Shown here: positions 33,976-43,160 of the stretch, piece by piece | Position numbering within the stretch: position 1 is the first letter of the stretch | Layout of the letters: each line of letters begins with the position of its first letter | Source of the DNA: Sphingomonas sp. NFR15 | GTDB lineage: Bacteria; Pseudomonadota; Alphaproteobacteria; Sphingomonadales; Sphingomonadaceae | Length of the DNA: 64,000 bases | Reading direction: 5' to 3' | Assembly (NCBI RefSeq): GCF_900103265.1 | Contig: NZ_FMWX01000002.1 | Location: 62,001-126,000, forward strand | The notes under the pieces: model-generated | Seen by the model: only the letters and a program-made list of their open reading frames with translations | What the model was told of the DNA's origin: nothing | Database searches by the model: none | Position numbers and translations under genes: made by a program

Positions 33976-35595
33976 TCATCGCCGCACCACCAATCCCGAA
34001 AACGCGGGAAGGCGCACCATGTCAGCGTCGTTCGCCGCGAGGATCGTTTCGCCCGTGGCGGTCGGCCCCGGCCAGTCGCGCGGCGTCTCGCCCAGATTGA
34101 ACACGCACAGCAGGCGCTCGCCGCCCTCCTCCCGTTCGAACGCGATCACCGCATCATCGCTGTGGACGACGCGGATGCTGCCCCGGCGAAGCGCCGGATG
34201 CGCGTTGCGCGCGGCAATCACCGTCCGCGTCCAGTGCAGCAACGAGCCTGCGTCCGCCTGCTGCACATCGACCGCCAGGGCGCGATGATCGTCGCCGAAC
34301 GGCAGCCACGGCTTCGCCGCGCCGCTCCCGAAACCCATGTCGGGCGCCGCGCCGATCCATGGCATCGGCGTACGCGCCCCATCGCGCGACAGCGTCATCG
34401 GCCAGTTGGCGATCGCCTCGGGATCGAGCAACTCGGCGAACGGAATATCGACTTGGGTGAGGCCCAGTTCTTCCCCTTGATACAGGAAAATATTGCCGCG
34501 CAGCGCGACCAGCAACAGCATCTTCATGCGCGCGAACGCCGTGGCATGCTCAGGCACGGTCCAGCGTGACAGCGCACGCGGCGCGTCGTGATTCTCGAAG
34601 GCCCAGCTCGGCCAGCCGACGCCCGGCGCGTCGGGCCAATTGCCCACCGCATCGGCGATCAGCTCCGGGGTCAGCCGGTCGGCATAGAGAAAGTCGAAGC
34701 CATAGGCGCTGTTGAGGCGCGTATCTCCCGCGGTGAACGCTTTCATCTCGCGATCGCTGTCGTCGCCGCCGACCTCCGCCACCGTGAACCGCGCGCCATA
34801 TTCGTCGAGGAGGGCGCGGATACGCTCGAGCAGCCCGAGAATGTCGGGATGACCTTGGTTATAGAGCTTGAGCTGGAAATCGAACGGCCGCGTGCGGGCG
34901 CGATTGGTGTCGGGCGCGGGCGGGTTATCGGTCAGTGCGGGATCATGCATCGCGAAATTGAGCGCATCCAGGCGGAAGCCGTCGACCCCGCGATCGAGCC
35001 AGAAGCGCGCGGTCGCAAGCAACGCCTCCTGCACCGCCGGATTGTGCCCGTTGAGCTGCGGCTGATCCTTGAGGAAATTGTGCAGATAATATTGCTGGCG
35101 CCGCGCATCCCAGGTCCAGGCCGGGCCGCCGAACACCGATTGCCAGTTGGAAGGCGGGGTGCCGTCGGGCTTCGCATCCGCCCAGACATACCAGTCCGCC
35201 TTGTCGCCAGAGCGCGCGGCGCGGCTCTGCTGAAACCATGCGTGCTGGTCCGAGGTGTGTGAATAGACCTGGTCGATGATGATCCGAAGGTCGAGCGCGT
35301 GCGCGCGGGCGATCAACGCATCGAAATCGGCGAGCGTCCCGAAGATCGGGTCGACATCGCGATAATCCGCCACGTCATAGCCGAAATCCTTCATCGGCGA
35401 CGTGAAGAAGGGGGACAGCCACACCGCATCGACGCCAAGTGACGCGACATGATCGAGATGCGCGGTGATGCCGGCGAGATCACCGATGCCGTCACCGTTC
35501 GAATCGGCGAAACTGCGCGGGTAGATCTGGTAGATCACGGCCCCCTTCCACCAGGGAGTCGCGGTCTGTGCACGGGCAAGGGTCATCGGATTCAT
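33976..35595 (-). CDS. GH13 alpha-glucosidase/oligo-1,6-glucosidase-type enzyme
   Basis: Family GH13 enzyme of 539 residues without an obvious signal peptide, so probably cytoplasmic. Conserved regions are IYQIYPRSFADSNGDGIGDL, nucleophile Asp210 in DGFRLDALNF, acid/base Glu274 in VAEVGG, and the third carboxylate Asp337 in FENHDAPR. The QIYPRSFxDSNGDGIGDL start is typical of alpha-glucosidases and oligo-1,6-glucosidases rather than endo-amylases. Its ATG overlaps the stop of the upstream amylase (ATGA). It would finish degradation of imported maltose and isomaltose-type sugars to glucose. Confidence 0.93.
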   Translation of the reverse strand: MNPMTLARAQTATPWWKGAVIYQIYPRSFADSNGDGIGDLAGITAHLDHVASLGVDAVWLSPFFTSPMKDFGYDVADYRDVDPIFGTLADFDALIARAHALDLRIIIDQVYSHTSDQHAWFQQSRAARSGDKADWYVWADAKPDGTPPSNWQSVFGGPAWTWDARRQQYYLHNFLKDQPQLNGHNPAVQEALLATARFWLDRGVDGFRLDALNFAMHDPALTDNPPAPDTNRARTRPFDFQLKLYNQGHPDILGLLERIRALLDEYGARFTVAEVGGDDSDREMKAFTAGDTRLNSAYGFDFLYADRLTPELIADAVGNWPDAPGVGWPSWAFENHDAPRALSRWTVPEHATAFARMKMLLLVALRGNIFLYQGEELGLTQVDIPFAELLDPEAIANWPMTLSRDGARTPMPWIGAAPDMGFGSGAAKPWLPFGDDHRALAVDVQQADAGSLLHWTRTVIAARNAHPALRRGSIRVVHSDDAVIAFEREEGGERLLCVFNLGETPRDWPGPTATGETILAANDADMVRLPAFSGLVVRR

Positions 35596-37391
35596 TCGCT
35601 GGGGACGGCCGCGCAGATGGCATAGCCAAGGGGCGGCAGGATGACACGCGCCGAGCCGGGCGCGGCGGCCGCGCCCGGACAGGCGCCGGCGAGCGCGGCG
35701 AACCGCACGGACCGCGTGCCGACCGCGACATTCTGCGCGATCGGCGCGGTGCTGGTGTTGACCGCGACGAGGATCTCACGTCCGTCGTCATCACCGCGCG
35801 TGAAGGCGAGCAGACCCGGCTTGTCCGTCGTGAAGCGCACCACCGTCCGGCCACGGCGAAGCTGCGCATGGTCGCGGCGCAGGCGCGACAGTTTGGCGAT
35901 CGTGGCGAAGATCGGATTGTCCTGTCCGAAATGCGCCGTGGCCGTGGTTGTGTTCGTGCCGATCAGCCGATTGCTGTTGTAGCGCGCGACCTGGCTCGCG
36001 AACAGATCCTCGCGCGAGTCCCGGTCCCCGCCGTGGCCGGTGAAGCCCTGTTCGTCGCCCGAGTAGATCGTCGGCACACCGCGCGCGGCGAGCAGCAGGA
36101 CGTGCGCGAGCGTGAGGCGCTGAAGGCGCTCCGCCTCGCTGGCGTGTGGCCATGCCTGGTCGAGCATATAGCCGATCCGCCCCATGTCGTGATTGCCGAG
36201 GAAAGTCGGCAACTGCCGCGCCCCCGCCTCGCCGCCCTCGTAAAGCACATCGCCATCCACCCACTTGGCGAACACATCGGTTCCCGCCTTCCCCGACAGC
36301 AGTGCGCGCGCCGCCGCCTGAAAGGAAAAGTCGAGCACCGCCGGCAGCGTGTCGCGCCGGGTATATTCAGCGGTGTAGCCGGGATCGACCGCCTCGGAAT
36401 AGACTTCGCCGAAGATGTGGAAGTGCGGGATGCCGCGCGCGGCGGCCCGGGCCTGCATCGCGGGCACGAAACGCTGCCAGAACTCCGGATTCACGTGCCG
36501 CGCCGTGTCGATCCGAAAGCCGTCGATGCCGAACCGGTCGATCCAGCTCCCGTAGATCGCGATGAACCCGTCGATCACGCGCGGGTCTTCGGTCATCAGA
36601 TCATCGAGACCGGCGAAATCACCGAACCGCGCGGATTCCCCGGCAAAGGTCGAGTCACCACGATTGTGGTAATAGCGCGGGTAATTGAGCCAGGCGGGCA
36701 CCTTCACCTTGGCCTCGGCGGCGGCGACGAACGGCGTGTAGGCATAGCTCGGGTCGGTGAGCGCCGCGAAATTCTCGGGCGTCTCCACCGCGTCCCCCTG
36801 AAACTGGGGGTTTATCGCCTTGCCGCTCACGCCGCCCTTGCGCGAATAGGGGTAATCCGCCTTGCTGCGATAGGCGCACGGCCTGCCGACGCATTCGCGA
36901 TACTGGATCACGTCCGCCGTATGGTTGGCGATGATGTCCATATAGACCTTCATCCCGCGCGCATGTGCCGCATCGACCAGCGCCTTGAACTCGGCCTCGG
37001 TCCCGAAATGCGGATCGACCGTGGTGAAGTCGGTGATCCAATAGCCGTGATAGCCCGCGCTCTCGTGACCCGGCGGCCCCTGCACGGGCTTGTTCTTCAA
37101 GACCGGCCCGATCCAGATCGCGGTCGCGCCAAGCGCCTCGATATAGTCAAGCCGCTCGGTCAGCCCTCTGAGATCGCCGCCATGATAGAAGCCCGCGTCG
37201 CTCGGGTCGTAGCCGGTGACCAGCCGGTCGCCGGTAAGGCCGCCGCGATCGTTCGACGGGTCGCCGTTCTCGAAGCGGTCGGGCAGCACGAAATAGATCA
37301 CGTCATCCTCGGGCGGGCGCGCGCGGACCACGTCGATCGGTACGGCCGCCGGCCCGGCCAGCGCCATCAGCAGCGCGGCGACGACGCTCAT
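35592..37391 (-). CDS. GH13 alpha-amylase, exported
   Basis: Alpha-amylase family enzyme of 599 residues. A hydrophobic N-terminus (VVAALLMALAGPAAVP) looks like a signal peptide. GH13 residues are nucleophile Asp295 (DGFRIDTARHV), acid/base Glu329 (IFGEVYS) and Asp402 (FLGNHDMGR). The N-terminal YFVLPDRFENGDPSNDRGGL and HGYWITDFTTVDPHFGT are typical of exported amylases and cyclomaltodextrinases of this type. The ATG at 37391 overlaps the halogenase stop by four bases (ATGA); a longer in-frame start at 37418 would lie inside the halogenase gene. It probably shortens starch or maltodextrin before or after TonB-driven uptake into the periplasm. Confidence 0.9.
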   Translation of the reverse strand: MSVVAALLMALAGPAAVPIDVVRARPPEDDVIYFVLPDRFENGDPSNDRGGLTGDRLVTGYDPSDAGFYHGGDLRGLTERLDYIEALGATAIWIGPVLKNKPVQGPPGHESAGYHGYWITDFTTVDPHFGTEAEFKALVDAAHARGMKVYMDIIANHTADVIQYRECVGRPCAYRSKADYPYSRKGGVSGKAINPQFQGDAVETPENFAALTDPSYAYTPFVAAAEAKVKVPAWLNYPRYYHNRGDSTFAGESARFGDFAGLDDLMTEDPRVIDGFIAIYGSWIDRFGIDGFRIDTARHVNPEFWQRFVPAMQARAAARGIPHFHIFGEVYSEAVDPGYTAEYTRRDTLPAVLDFSFQAAARALLSGKAGTDVFAKWVDGDVLYEGGEAGARQLPTFLGNHDMGRIGYMLDQAWPHASEAERLQRLTLAHVLLLAARGVPTIYSGDEQGFTGHGGDRDSREDLFASQVARYNSNRLIGTNTTTATAHFGQDNPIFATIAKLSRLRRDHAQLRRGRTVVRFTTDKPGLLAFTRGDDDGREILVAVNTSTAPIAQNVAVGTRSVRFAALAGACPGAAAAPGSARVILPPLGYAICAAVPSE

Positions 37392-38893
37392 GCCGCCACC
37401 GGCAGCGGCGCGGCGCAATGGCCCGCGATGAAGTCGGCGTGGCTCGGCATCTGCGCCACCTCGCGCGCGTTGAGCTTGTCTATCGTGTCCATGAACTCGG
37501 CGAGGTCCGCAGCCGGAACCGCGTCGGCGAGCGGATGATGTCCCGCCGGCATCACGCCCTGCCCCACCAGGACCTGCAACCAGCCGACCTCGGTGAACAG
37601 TTCCTCATGCTCACGCGTGATATGGCCATTGCCGCGCCACAGCGCGATCTTGGCGGCGAGCGTTTCGGGCAATTCCATCTCGCGGCACGCCCGCCAGAAC
37701 GGCTCGCTACGATCATTGGCGTGATAATGCAGGATGATGAGGTCGCGGACCCGCTCATACTCGAAATCGCTCTGCCGATTGAATTCGGCGCGGTCGGCCT
37801 CGGCGATCGAGCGGGCCGGAAGCAATTTCATCAACCGCGAGATCGCCGACTGGATCAGATGGATGCTCGTGGATTCGAGCGGTTCCATGAAGCCGGCGGC
37901 CAGCCCGATCGCGACGACGTTGCGGTTCCACATCTTCCGGCGCTTGCCGGTACGGAACGGGATCGGCCGCGGTTCGGCGATCGCCTCCTCATCGAGCCCG
38001 GCGAGGAGTGTCGCGGTCGCCTCGTCCTCGCTCAGATGCGCGGAGGAATAGACGATGCCGTTGCCGGTGCGGTGCTGCAACGGGATCCGCCACTGCCAGC
38101 CTGCGGCCTTGGCGGTGGCGCGCGTGTAAGGCGTCAGCGCCCCGCCCCGCGCCGAGGGCACCGCGATCGCGCGGTCGCATGGCAGCCAGTGAGACCAGTC
38201 ATCATAGCCGGTCTTGAGCGTCTGCTCGATCAGCAACCCGTGAAAGCCGGTGCAGTCGATGTAGAGGTCGGCGCCGAGCGCGGTGCCGTCCTCGAGCACC
38301 AGCCGCGACACGTCGCCCGTCGTATCCTGCTCGACGCGGACGATCTTGCCCTCGACGCGGTTCACCCCCCGCGCCTCGCTGTAGCGCCGCAGATGGCGGG
38401 CATAGAGTGCGGCGTCGAAATGAAAGGCGGAGGGCATGTCCGGCAGCAGCCGCGCTGTCCTCGCAGGCCCGCGCTGCATCCGCTCGGCCAGTGCCGCCTG
38501 GTTGTTGAGCGAATAAGCGGTAAGCTCGCCCGCCGCGCCCAGCCCGCGCGCGCGCAACCAATATTGGTGGAACGGCAACAAGCCGACATCGCGACCGACC
38601 GCGCCGAACGCATGCATGTAGCGGTGCCCCGGCCGAAGCCAGTCGACGAACTCGATCCCGAGCTTGTACGTCCCTTGCGTTGCGCGCAGGAATGCATCCT
38701 CGTCGAGCCCGAGCGCATCGTTGAACAGCCGGATCTGCGGGATCGTCGCCTCGCCGACCCCGACCGCGCCGATCTCCTCGGATTCGACCAGATCGATTTC
38801 GAACCCCACCTCCAGGAACCGTGCGAAGGTCGCCGCGGCCATCCACCCGGCGGTGCCGCCGCCGGCGACGACGATTCGGATAGGATCAGTCAT
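37388..38893 (-). CDS. Flavin-dependent tryptophan-halogenase-like protein in a maltodextrin operon
   Basis: Flavoprotein of 501 residues belonging to the tryptophan-halogenase family. It has the FAD motif VVAGGGTAGWMAA (about 8-20) and WQWRIP (266-271), the signature that separates halogenases from monooxygenases. Lys77 in TYKLGIEFVDW matches the catalytic lysine of PrnA, and Glu340 in FMEPLESTSIHL its catalytic glutamate. The active site therefore looks intact. It lies between the TonB receptor and the amylase with an ATGA overlap to the latter, and no natural-product genes are near. Such genes recur beside TonB receptors in Caulobacter and sphingomonad sugar loci; their substrate is unknown to me. 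A flavin reductase partner is not encoded here. Confidence 0.9.
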   Translation of the reverse strand: MTDPIRIVVAGGGTAGWMAAATFARFLEVGFEIDLVESEEIGAVGVGEATIPQIRLFNDALGLDEDAFLRATQGTYKLGIEFVDWLRPGHRYMHAFGAVGRDVGLLPFHQYWLRARGLGAAGELTAYSLNNQAALAERMQRGPARTARLLPDMPSAFHFDAALYARHLRRYSEARGVNRVEGKIVRVEQDTTGDVSRLVLEDGTALGADLYIDCTGFHGLLIEQTLKTGYDDWSHWLPCDRAIAVPSARGGALTPYTRATAKAAGWQWRIPLQHRTGNGIVYSSAHLSEDEATATLLAGLDEEAIAEPRPIPFRTGKRRKMWNRNVVAIGLAAGFMEPLESTSIHLIQSAISRLMKLLPARSIAEADRAEFNRQSDFEYERVRDLIILHYHANDRSEPFWRACREMELPETLAAKIALWRGNGHITREHEELFTEVGWLQVLVGQGVMPAGHHPLADAVPAADLAEFMDTIDKLNAREVAQMPSHADFIAGHCAAPLPVAA

Positions 38894-38971
38894 GTCCGCG
38901 TCCCCGCTTCAACTACGTCAGGCAGCGCAACGGCGGACAACGAAAACACATTGTCCGCCGTTCCGATCGGT

Positions 38972-41902
38972 TCAGAACTTGTACGTGATGCCCAAGTAAT
39001 AATCACGACCATAGCGCTGGTAATCGATCACCTGACGCGGGTCGTCATTCTGGTAGGTCACGAACGGACGATCGGTCAGGTTCTTCGCTTGCGCCAGGAT
39101 CGCGAAATTCTTGAGGAAGCCGCTCTGGAATTCATAGCCGATCTGCGCATCGAGGATCGCTTCGGCACGCGCCGTGCGATACGTCGGTGTCGCCGACAGG
39201 CCCGCGACTTCCGCCAGGAAGGACGAGCGGTAGCGATAGTTCACGCGCGCCTGGAACCCGTGCTTCTCGAAATATACCGTGCCGCTGCCGGTCCACTTCG
39301 ACAGGCCGGGCAAGGTGATCGCCTGCGTCGGGTTGCTCGCGAACTTGATCGCGGAGTCGGTATAGTTCCCCGATACGAACACCCCGAACCCGTCGAGCGC
39401 CTCGGCGATCATCTTGAACGGCACCGATACGGTGCCCTCAAGCCCGATCACGCTGCCCCGCCCCGTGTTGGCCGGGGCGGAGACCACGCCGTTGGTGAGG
39501 CGGTTGCCGGTCACGATCGCCTGCTGCGCTTGCGTCAGCGCAGGCAGCAGCGCCGAGAAATCATAGGAATAGGCGTTGTTCGGATCGACGAAATCGGTGA
39601 GATGCTTGTAATATCCCGACAGCGCGACATAGCCGCCGCCCCGGAAATATTGCTCGAACGACAAGTCGATGTTGGTCGATTTGTAGGGCCGCAACGCGAC
39701 ATTGCCGCCCGTCGAACTGAACACCGGGTTGAGGCCCGGATTGGTGTTGCCAAGCTGGATGTTCGAGGTGTTGATCGCGACATCCTGCGTCACGCGCTCC
39801 TGGTCCAGCCGCGGCCGGACCATGGTCTGCGAGGCGCCGATCTTCACATAGCCCAGCGGCACCAGTTCGACCGCCATTGTCGCCGACGGCAGCACGTTGG
39901 TGTAGCTGACCTTCTGCGATGCCGGCGCGTTGGTCACGACGCCTGCGACGACGCTGGCGATCTGCCCATCCGACCGCTGCTCGCTGCGGACGACTTGTGT
40001 GCCGATCGAGCCCTTGAGCGCCTTGCCCCCGACCTCGCCGTCGATGTTGATCTTGGCATAGCCGGTATAGACATTCTCGATCACGACATTGTCGCGGACC
40101 AGCGAACTCGGGCGGCCATCATAAGCGCTGTTGTAGCTGTTGTTGTACAGGTACAGCGGGTCGAGCGCGAGCGCGGCGGGAACCCCGAGATAGGCGAGCG
40201 GAACCGTGCCGATCACCGCCTCTGACGGGATCGTGGCCGAGGTCTCGGCGGCGTTGCTCACCAGGCACGTCGTTCCAGTCGCCTTGGGGCACAGGAAATA
40301 GGATTGGTAGGCACTGGTCTTTTCACGCCGGCTGTAATTGCCGCCGACTTCCCAGCTCTTGACGATGCTGTTGTCGAACTCGCCGTTCAGGCTGGCGCGG
40401 AGCGACTTGAGATCGTCCTTGAAGCTCGGGCGATTGAGGAAACCCGCCTGAACCACCGGCTGCGTGCCGTTATAGCCCCAACCCTGCGGATCGGTCAGCT
40501 TGAAGATGTTGGTATTGGCATAGTCGAGCGTCGGGACGACGCGATAGGCGCCATTGCCCTGCCGCGTCAGGTTGACCGTGTCGCCGACCCCCGACGCGCC
40601 ATAGCCCGTGCCGGTATAGGTCTCGAGCAGGAAGTCGGTCCGCTTGGCGTGGCTCCAACTGGCGTCGACGTTCAGATGAATCGTGTCGGTCAGCTTCAGG
40701 TCGTTGTTCCAGCCGAGCGAGTAATTGTCGGCCTTGCGCTGATTATAGTCGTTGCGCTGGATGGCATGGACGTTGGTGAACTGGATCGTGTCGGCGAACC
40801 CGCCCGACGCGGTGACCGCGCCGCGATGCGCCGCCGTGGCATAGCCTGCCGAGGTCGGGTCGTTGTTGACGTTGCCGTCGAGCGGGAACTCGATTCCGCG
40901 CAGATGCTGCGTCTCCTCGAAATGCGAATAGAGCGCGTCGAAGGTCGAGTGAAACCGGTCGGATGGCTGCCATTCGATCGTCGCCACGCCGCCATAGCGC
41001 TTCAACTCGTTGGACTGGACATAGGGCTTTGCACCGGTGACGATGAACGGGCTCGCCGCCGTGCCCGCGCCATTATAGCCCCAGGCGTTGTAGCGTTCGT
41101 CCTGCGACGGTGCCGAGGTCGCCGAGCCGCCGATCGCAATGCCGAGCGTGTCGTTCGCGAACTTGTCGACATAGGTGGCCGACACGCGATAGCCGTAGCG
41201 CGAACCGTCGGGATTGAGCTTGTCGATCCCGTTCATCTGGCCACGGGCGCTGACCGCGATGACGCGCTTGGGCTGGTCGAGCGGGCGCAGCATCCGCAGA
41301 TCGACCGTTCCCGCGATACCGGCGGCGATCAGCGACGCATCGGCCGATTTGTAGACGTTCACCGTCTTGAAGAACTCGGAAGGATATTGGTCGTATTCGA
41401 CACCGCGATTGTCGCCGACGGTGACCTGCTCGCGACCGTTCAGAAGCGTGGTCGAAAAATCGGGGCCGAGGCCACGGATCGAAAGACGCTGGTCGCGGCC
41501 CTCGAGCCGCTGGGCGGTAACGCCGGGCAGCCGCGCCAGCGAGTCCGCGATCGACACGTCGGGCAGTTTGCCCACGTCCTCTGCCGAGATGGAATCGACG
41601 ATCAATACCGACTGGCGCTTGATCTTGGCGGAGGAATCGAGACCGGCGCGGATACCCGTCACGACGACGTCGCCCGTCTCAGGCGCAGGCGCGACCGGCC
41701 CGGCCGGCTGGGGATTCGGCTCGGCCTGGATGGGCGTCGCCTCGATCTGCGCCGGCGCGGTGCTGTCCGCGTTCGCGGTGCCGGGCGCAATCTGGGCGTG
41801 GACGGTGCCGGGCAAGAGCATGGCGGCGACAAGTGCGGTCCCGCTGACGCGGAGCGCAAGACGGCTACGCGCGGGAGCGCCGCGCGGCGTGGAATTGATC
41901 AT
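38972..41902 (-). CDS. TonB-dependent receptor, maltodextrin (MalA-like)
   Basis: Outer-membrane transporter of 976 residues. A signal peptide ends MLLPGTVHAQ and is followed by a Pro/Ala-rich linker. The TonB box and plug are GDVVVTGIRAGLDSSAKIKRQS, EDVGKLPDVSIADSLARLPGVTAQRLEGRDQRLSIRGLG (cited by position, about residues 85-150). The barrel ends YLGITYKF. The plug motif is that of the Caulobacter/Xanthomonas carbohydrate TonB receptors, including MalA. AAGGGGA sits just before the ATG at 41902; the longer frame to 42046 is not needed. It heads an operon of halogenase-like protein, amylase, GH13 and GH31 enzymes, and is divergent from a LacI gene, so maltodextrin is the likely ligand. Confidence 0.92.
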   Translation of the reverse strand: MINSTPRGAPARSRLALRVSGTALVAAMLLPGTVHAQIAPGTANADSTAPAQIEATPIQAEPNPQPAGPVAPAPETGDVVVTGIRAGLDSSAKIKRQSVLIVDSISAEDVGKLPDVSIADSLARLPGVTAQRLEGRDQRLSIRGLGPDFSTTLLNGREQVTVGDNRGVEYDQYPSEFFKTVNVYKSADASLIAAGIAGTVDLRMLRPLDQPKRVIAVSARGQMNGIDKLNPDGSRYGYRVSATYVDKFANDTLGIAIGGSATSAPSQDERYNAWGYNGAGTAASPFIVTGAKPYVQSNELKRYGGVATIEWQPSDRFHSTFDALYSHFEETQHLRGIEFPLDGNVNNDPTSAGYATAAHRGAVTASGGFADTIQFTNVHAIQRNDYNQRKADNYSLGWNNDLKLTDTIHLNVDASWSHAKRTDFLLETYTGTGYGASGVGDTVNLTRQGNGAYRVVPTLDYANTNIFKLTDPQGWGYNGTQPVVQAGFLNRPSFKDDLKSLRASLNGEFDNSIVKSWEVGGNYSRREKTSAYQSYFLCPKATGTTCLVSNAAETSATIPSEAVIGTVPLAYLGVPAALALDPLYLYNNSYNSAYDGRPSSLVRDNVVIENVYTGYAKINIDGEVGGKALKGSIGTQVVRSEQRSDGQIASVVAGVVTNAPASQKVSYTNVLPSATMAVELVPLGYVKIGASQTMVRPRLDQERVTQDVAINTSNIQLGNTNPGLNPVFSSTGGNVALRPYKSTNIDLSFEQYFRGGGYVALSGYYKHLTDFVDPNNAYSYDFSALLPALTQAQQAIVTGNRLTNGVVSAPANTGRGSVIGLEGTVSVPFKMIAEALDGFGVFVSGNYTDSAIKFASNPTQAITLPGLSKWTGSGTVYFEKHGFQARVNYRYRSSFLAEVAGLSATPTYRTARAEAILDAQIGYEFQSGFLKNFAILAQAKNLTDRPFVTYQNDDPRQVIDYQRYGRDYYLGITYKF

Positions 41903-42032
41903 GATGGTCCCCTTCGGCGGGGTCCGGCCCCGCGCATCCTCGACAGGTGAAGTCTGTGTCCTCGACGTCATTGAAGCGCGTCGAATTGCTGAAGCGGCTA
42001 TATGCGCGCCAGCATCGTTGCAAAAGGAACGG

Positions 42033-42058
42033 GCATACGTATTCAAGGATTATGCATA
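42033..42058. promoter_or_regulatory. Paired palindromes, candidate LacI operators of the maltodextrin locus
   Basis: ATACGTAT (42035-42042, extendable to GCATAC/GTATTC at 42033-42044) and TATGCATA (42051-42058) are perfect 8-base palindromes with centres 16 bases apart. They lie in the 199-base gap between the divergent TonB receptor and LacI genes, 44-69 bases before the LacI start. LacI-family operators usually have a central CG, as the first does. A repressor here could control both promoters. Confidence 0.45.
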
Positions 42059-42101
42059 CTGCCTGCCCCCCGTGCGGCGTCGTCCCCGCCGCCCGTCCGC
42101 G

Positions 42102-43124
42102 ATGACCAAACGCCCGACCTCGTTCGACATCGCCCAGCTCGCCGGCGTGTCGCAGCCGACCGTCTCGCGCGCGCTGCGCGGGATGAAGTCGGTTAATGTG
42201 CAGACCCGTCAGCGGATCGAGGCGATCGCGAAGAGCCTGCATTATGCCGTCGACAAGAACGCCTCGTCCTTGCGCAGTCAGGCGTCGAACACGCTCGCCC
42301 TGCTGTTCTTCGAGGAGCCGGCCGATGACGATGCCACCATCAACCCGTTCTTCCTCTCGATGCTCGGGTCGATCACCCGCGCCTGCGCGCGCGCGGGTTA
42401 CGACCTGCTGATCTCGTTCCAGCAATTGTCGGGCGACTGGCACGTCGATTATCAGGACAGCCACAAGGCCGACGGCATCATCCTGCTCGGCTATGGCGAT
42501 TACGAGACCTATCGCGCGCGGCTCGACCATCTCGCCGAGCAGGGCACGCATGTCGTGCGCTGGGGTGCGATCGGTACCGGCCCGGCGGGAATCACGGTCG
42601 GCTCCGACAATCGCGGCGGCGGCGCGCTGGCAACCGCACACCTCATCGGGCGAGGACGGCGACGGATCGCGTTCCTGGGCACGACGGATGCCCGCTACCC
42701 CGAGGTCAGCGACCGCTATCACGGCTACCGCGACGCCTTAGCGGCAGCGGGATTCGTCGCCGAACCGGAACTTCAGATCGACGCGGTCACCACCGAAGCG
42801 GCCGGCCAGGCGGCCGTCGAGGAACTGGCGCGGTGCGGTATCGGCTATGACGCGATCTTCGCGGCGAGCGACAGCATCGCGATCGGCGCGATGCGCGCGC
42901 TGTCCATGCAGGGGCGCACCGTGCCGGGAGACGTCGCGATCGTCGGCTTCGACGACCTGCCCTCCGCGCAGCTCACCAGCCCGCCGCTGTCGAGCGTCAC
43001 GCAGGACACGCGCAACGCGGGCGAAGCCCTGGTCGGCACGCTGCTCGCGCGCTTACGCGGCGAACCGGTCGACACCGCGCCGCTGCCGACGCGGCTCGTC
43101 GTTCGCGCCAGCAGCGGAGGATAG
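42102..43124 (+). CDS. LacI-family repressor of the maltodextrin locus (MalI-like)
   Basis: LacI-type regulator of 340 residues. The N-terminal HTH is TSFDIAQLAGVSQPTVSRALRG (cited as residues 6-27), with the hinge helix RQRIEAIAKSLHYAVDKNASSLRSQ next. The periplasmic-binding-like effector domain has FLGTTDARYPEVSDRYHGYRDAL and DAIFAASDSIAIGAMRAL, ending VAIVGFDDLPSAQ. The frame is open to 41367, but the ATG at 42102 gives the family start. It is divergent from the TonB receptor operon and also adjacent to the transporter gene, so derepression by maltose or a derivative is likely. Confidence 0.93.
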   Translation: MTKRPTSFDIAQLAGVSQPTVSRALRGMKSVNVQTRQRIEAIAKSLHYAVDKNASSLRSQASNTLALLFFEEPADDDATINPFFLSMLGSITRACARAGYDLLISFQQLSGDWHVDYQDSHKADGIILLGYGDYETYRARLDHLAEQGTHVVRWGAIGTGPAGITVGSDNRGGGALATAHLIGRGRRRIAFLGTTDARYPEVSDRYHGYRDALAAAGFVAEPELQIDAVTTEAAGQAAVEELARCGIGYDAIFAASDSIAIGAMRALSMQGRTVPGDVAIVGFDDLPSAQLTSPPLSSVTQDTRNAGEALVGTLLARLRGEPVDTAPLPTRLVVRASSGG

Positions 43125-43126
43125 CG

Positions 43127-43147
43127 CGCCCTCTCATCAAGAGGGCG
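43127..43147. terminator. Hairpin between convergent LacI and oxygenase genes, terminator
   Basis: CGCCCTCT (43127-43134) and AGAGGGCG (43140-43147) pair perfectly over a 5-base loop (CATCA), followed by AAATT on the + strand. Located 3 bases after the LacI stop and 14 bases before the end of the convergent gene, it fits a bidirectional intrinsic terminator. Confidence 0.65.
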
Positions 43148-43160
43148 AAATTGCACAGGC

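Noticed and set aside
37388..38893. Halogenase as part of a secondary-metabolite cluster
   Set aside because: No NRPS, PKS, tryptophan oxidase or similar gene is near; all neighbours are starch-use genes.
37418..40225. 935-codon rightward open frame across the halogenase and TonB receptor genes
   Set aside because: It is a G/C-bias shadow: the complementary strand encodes two recognisable, motif-complete proteins, and the shadow has no recognisable domain.
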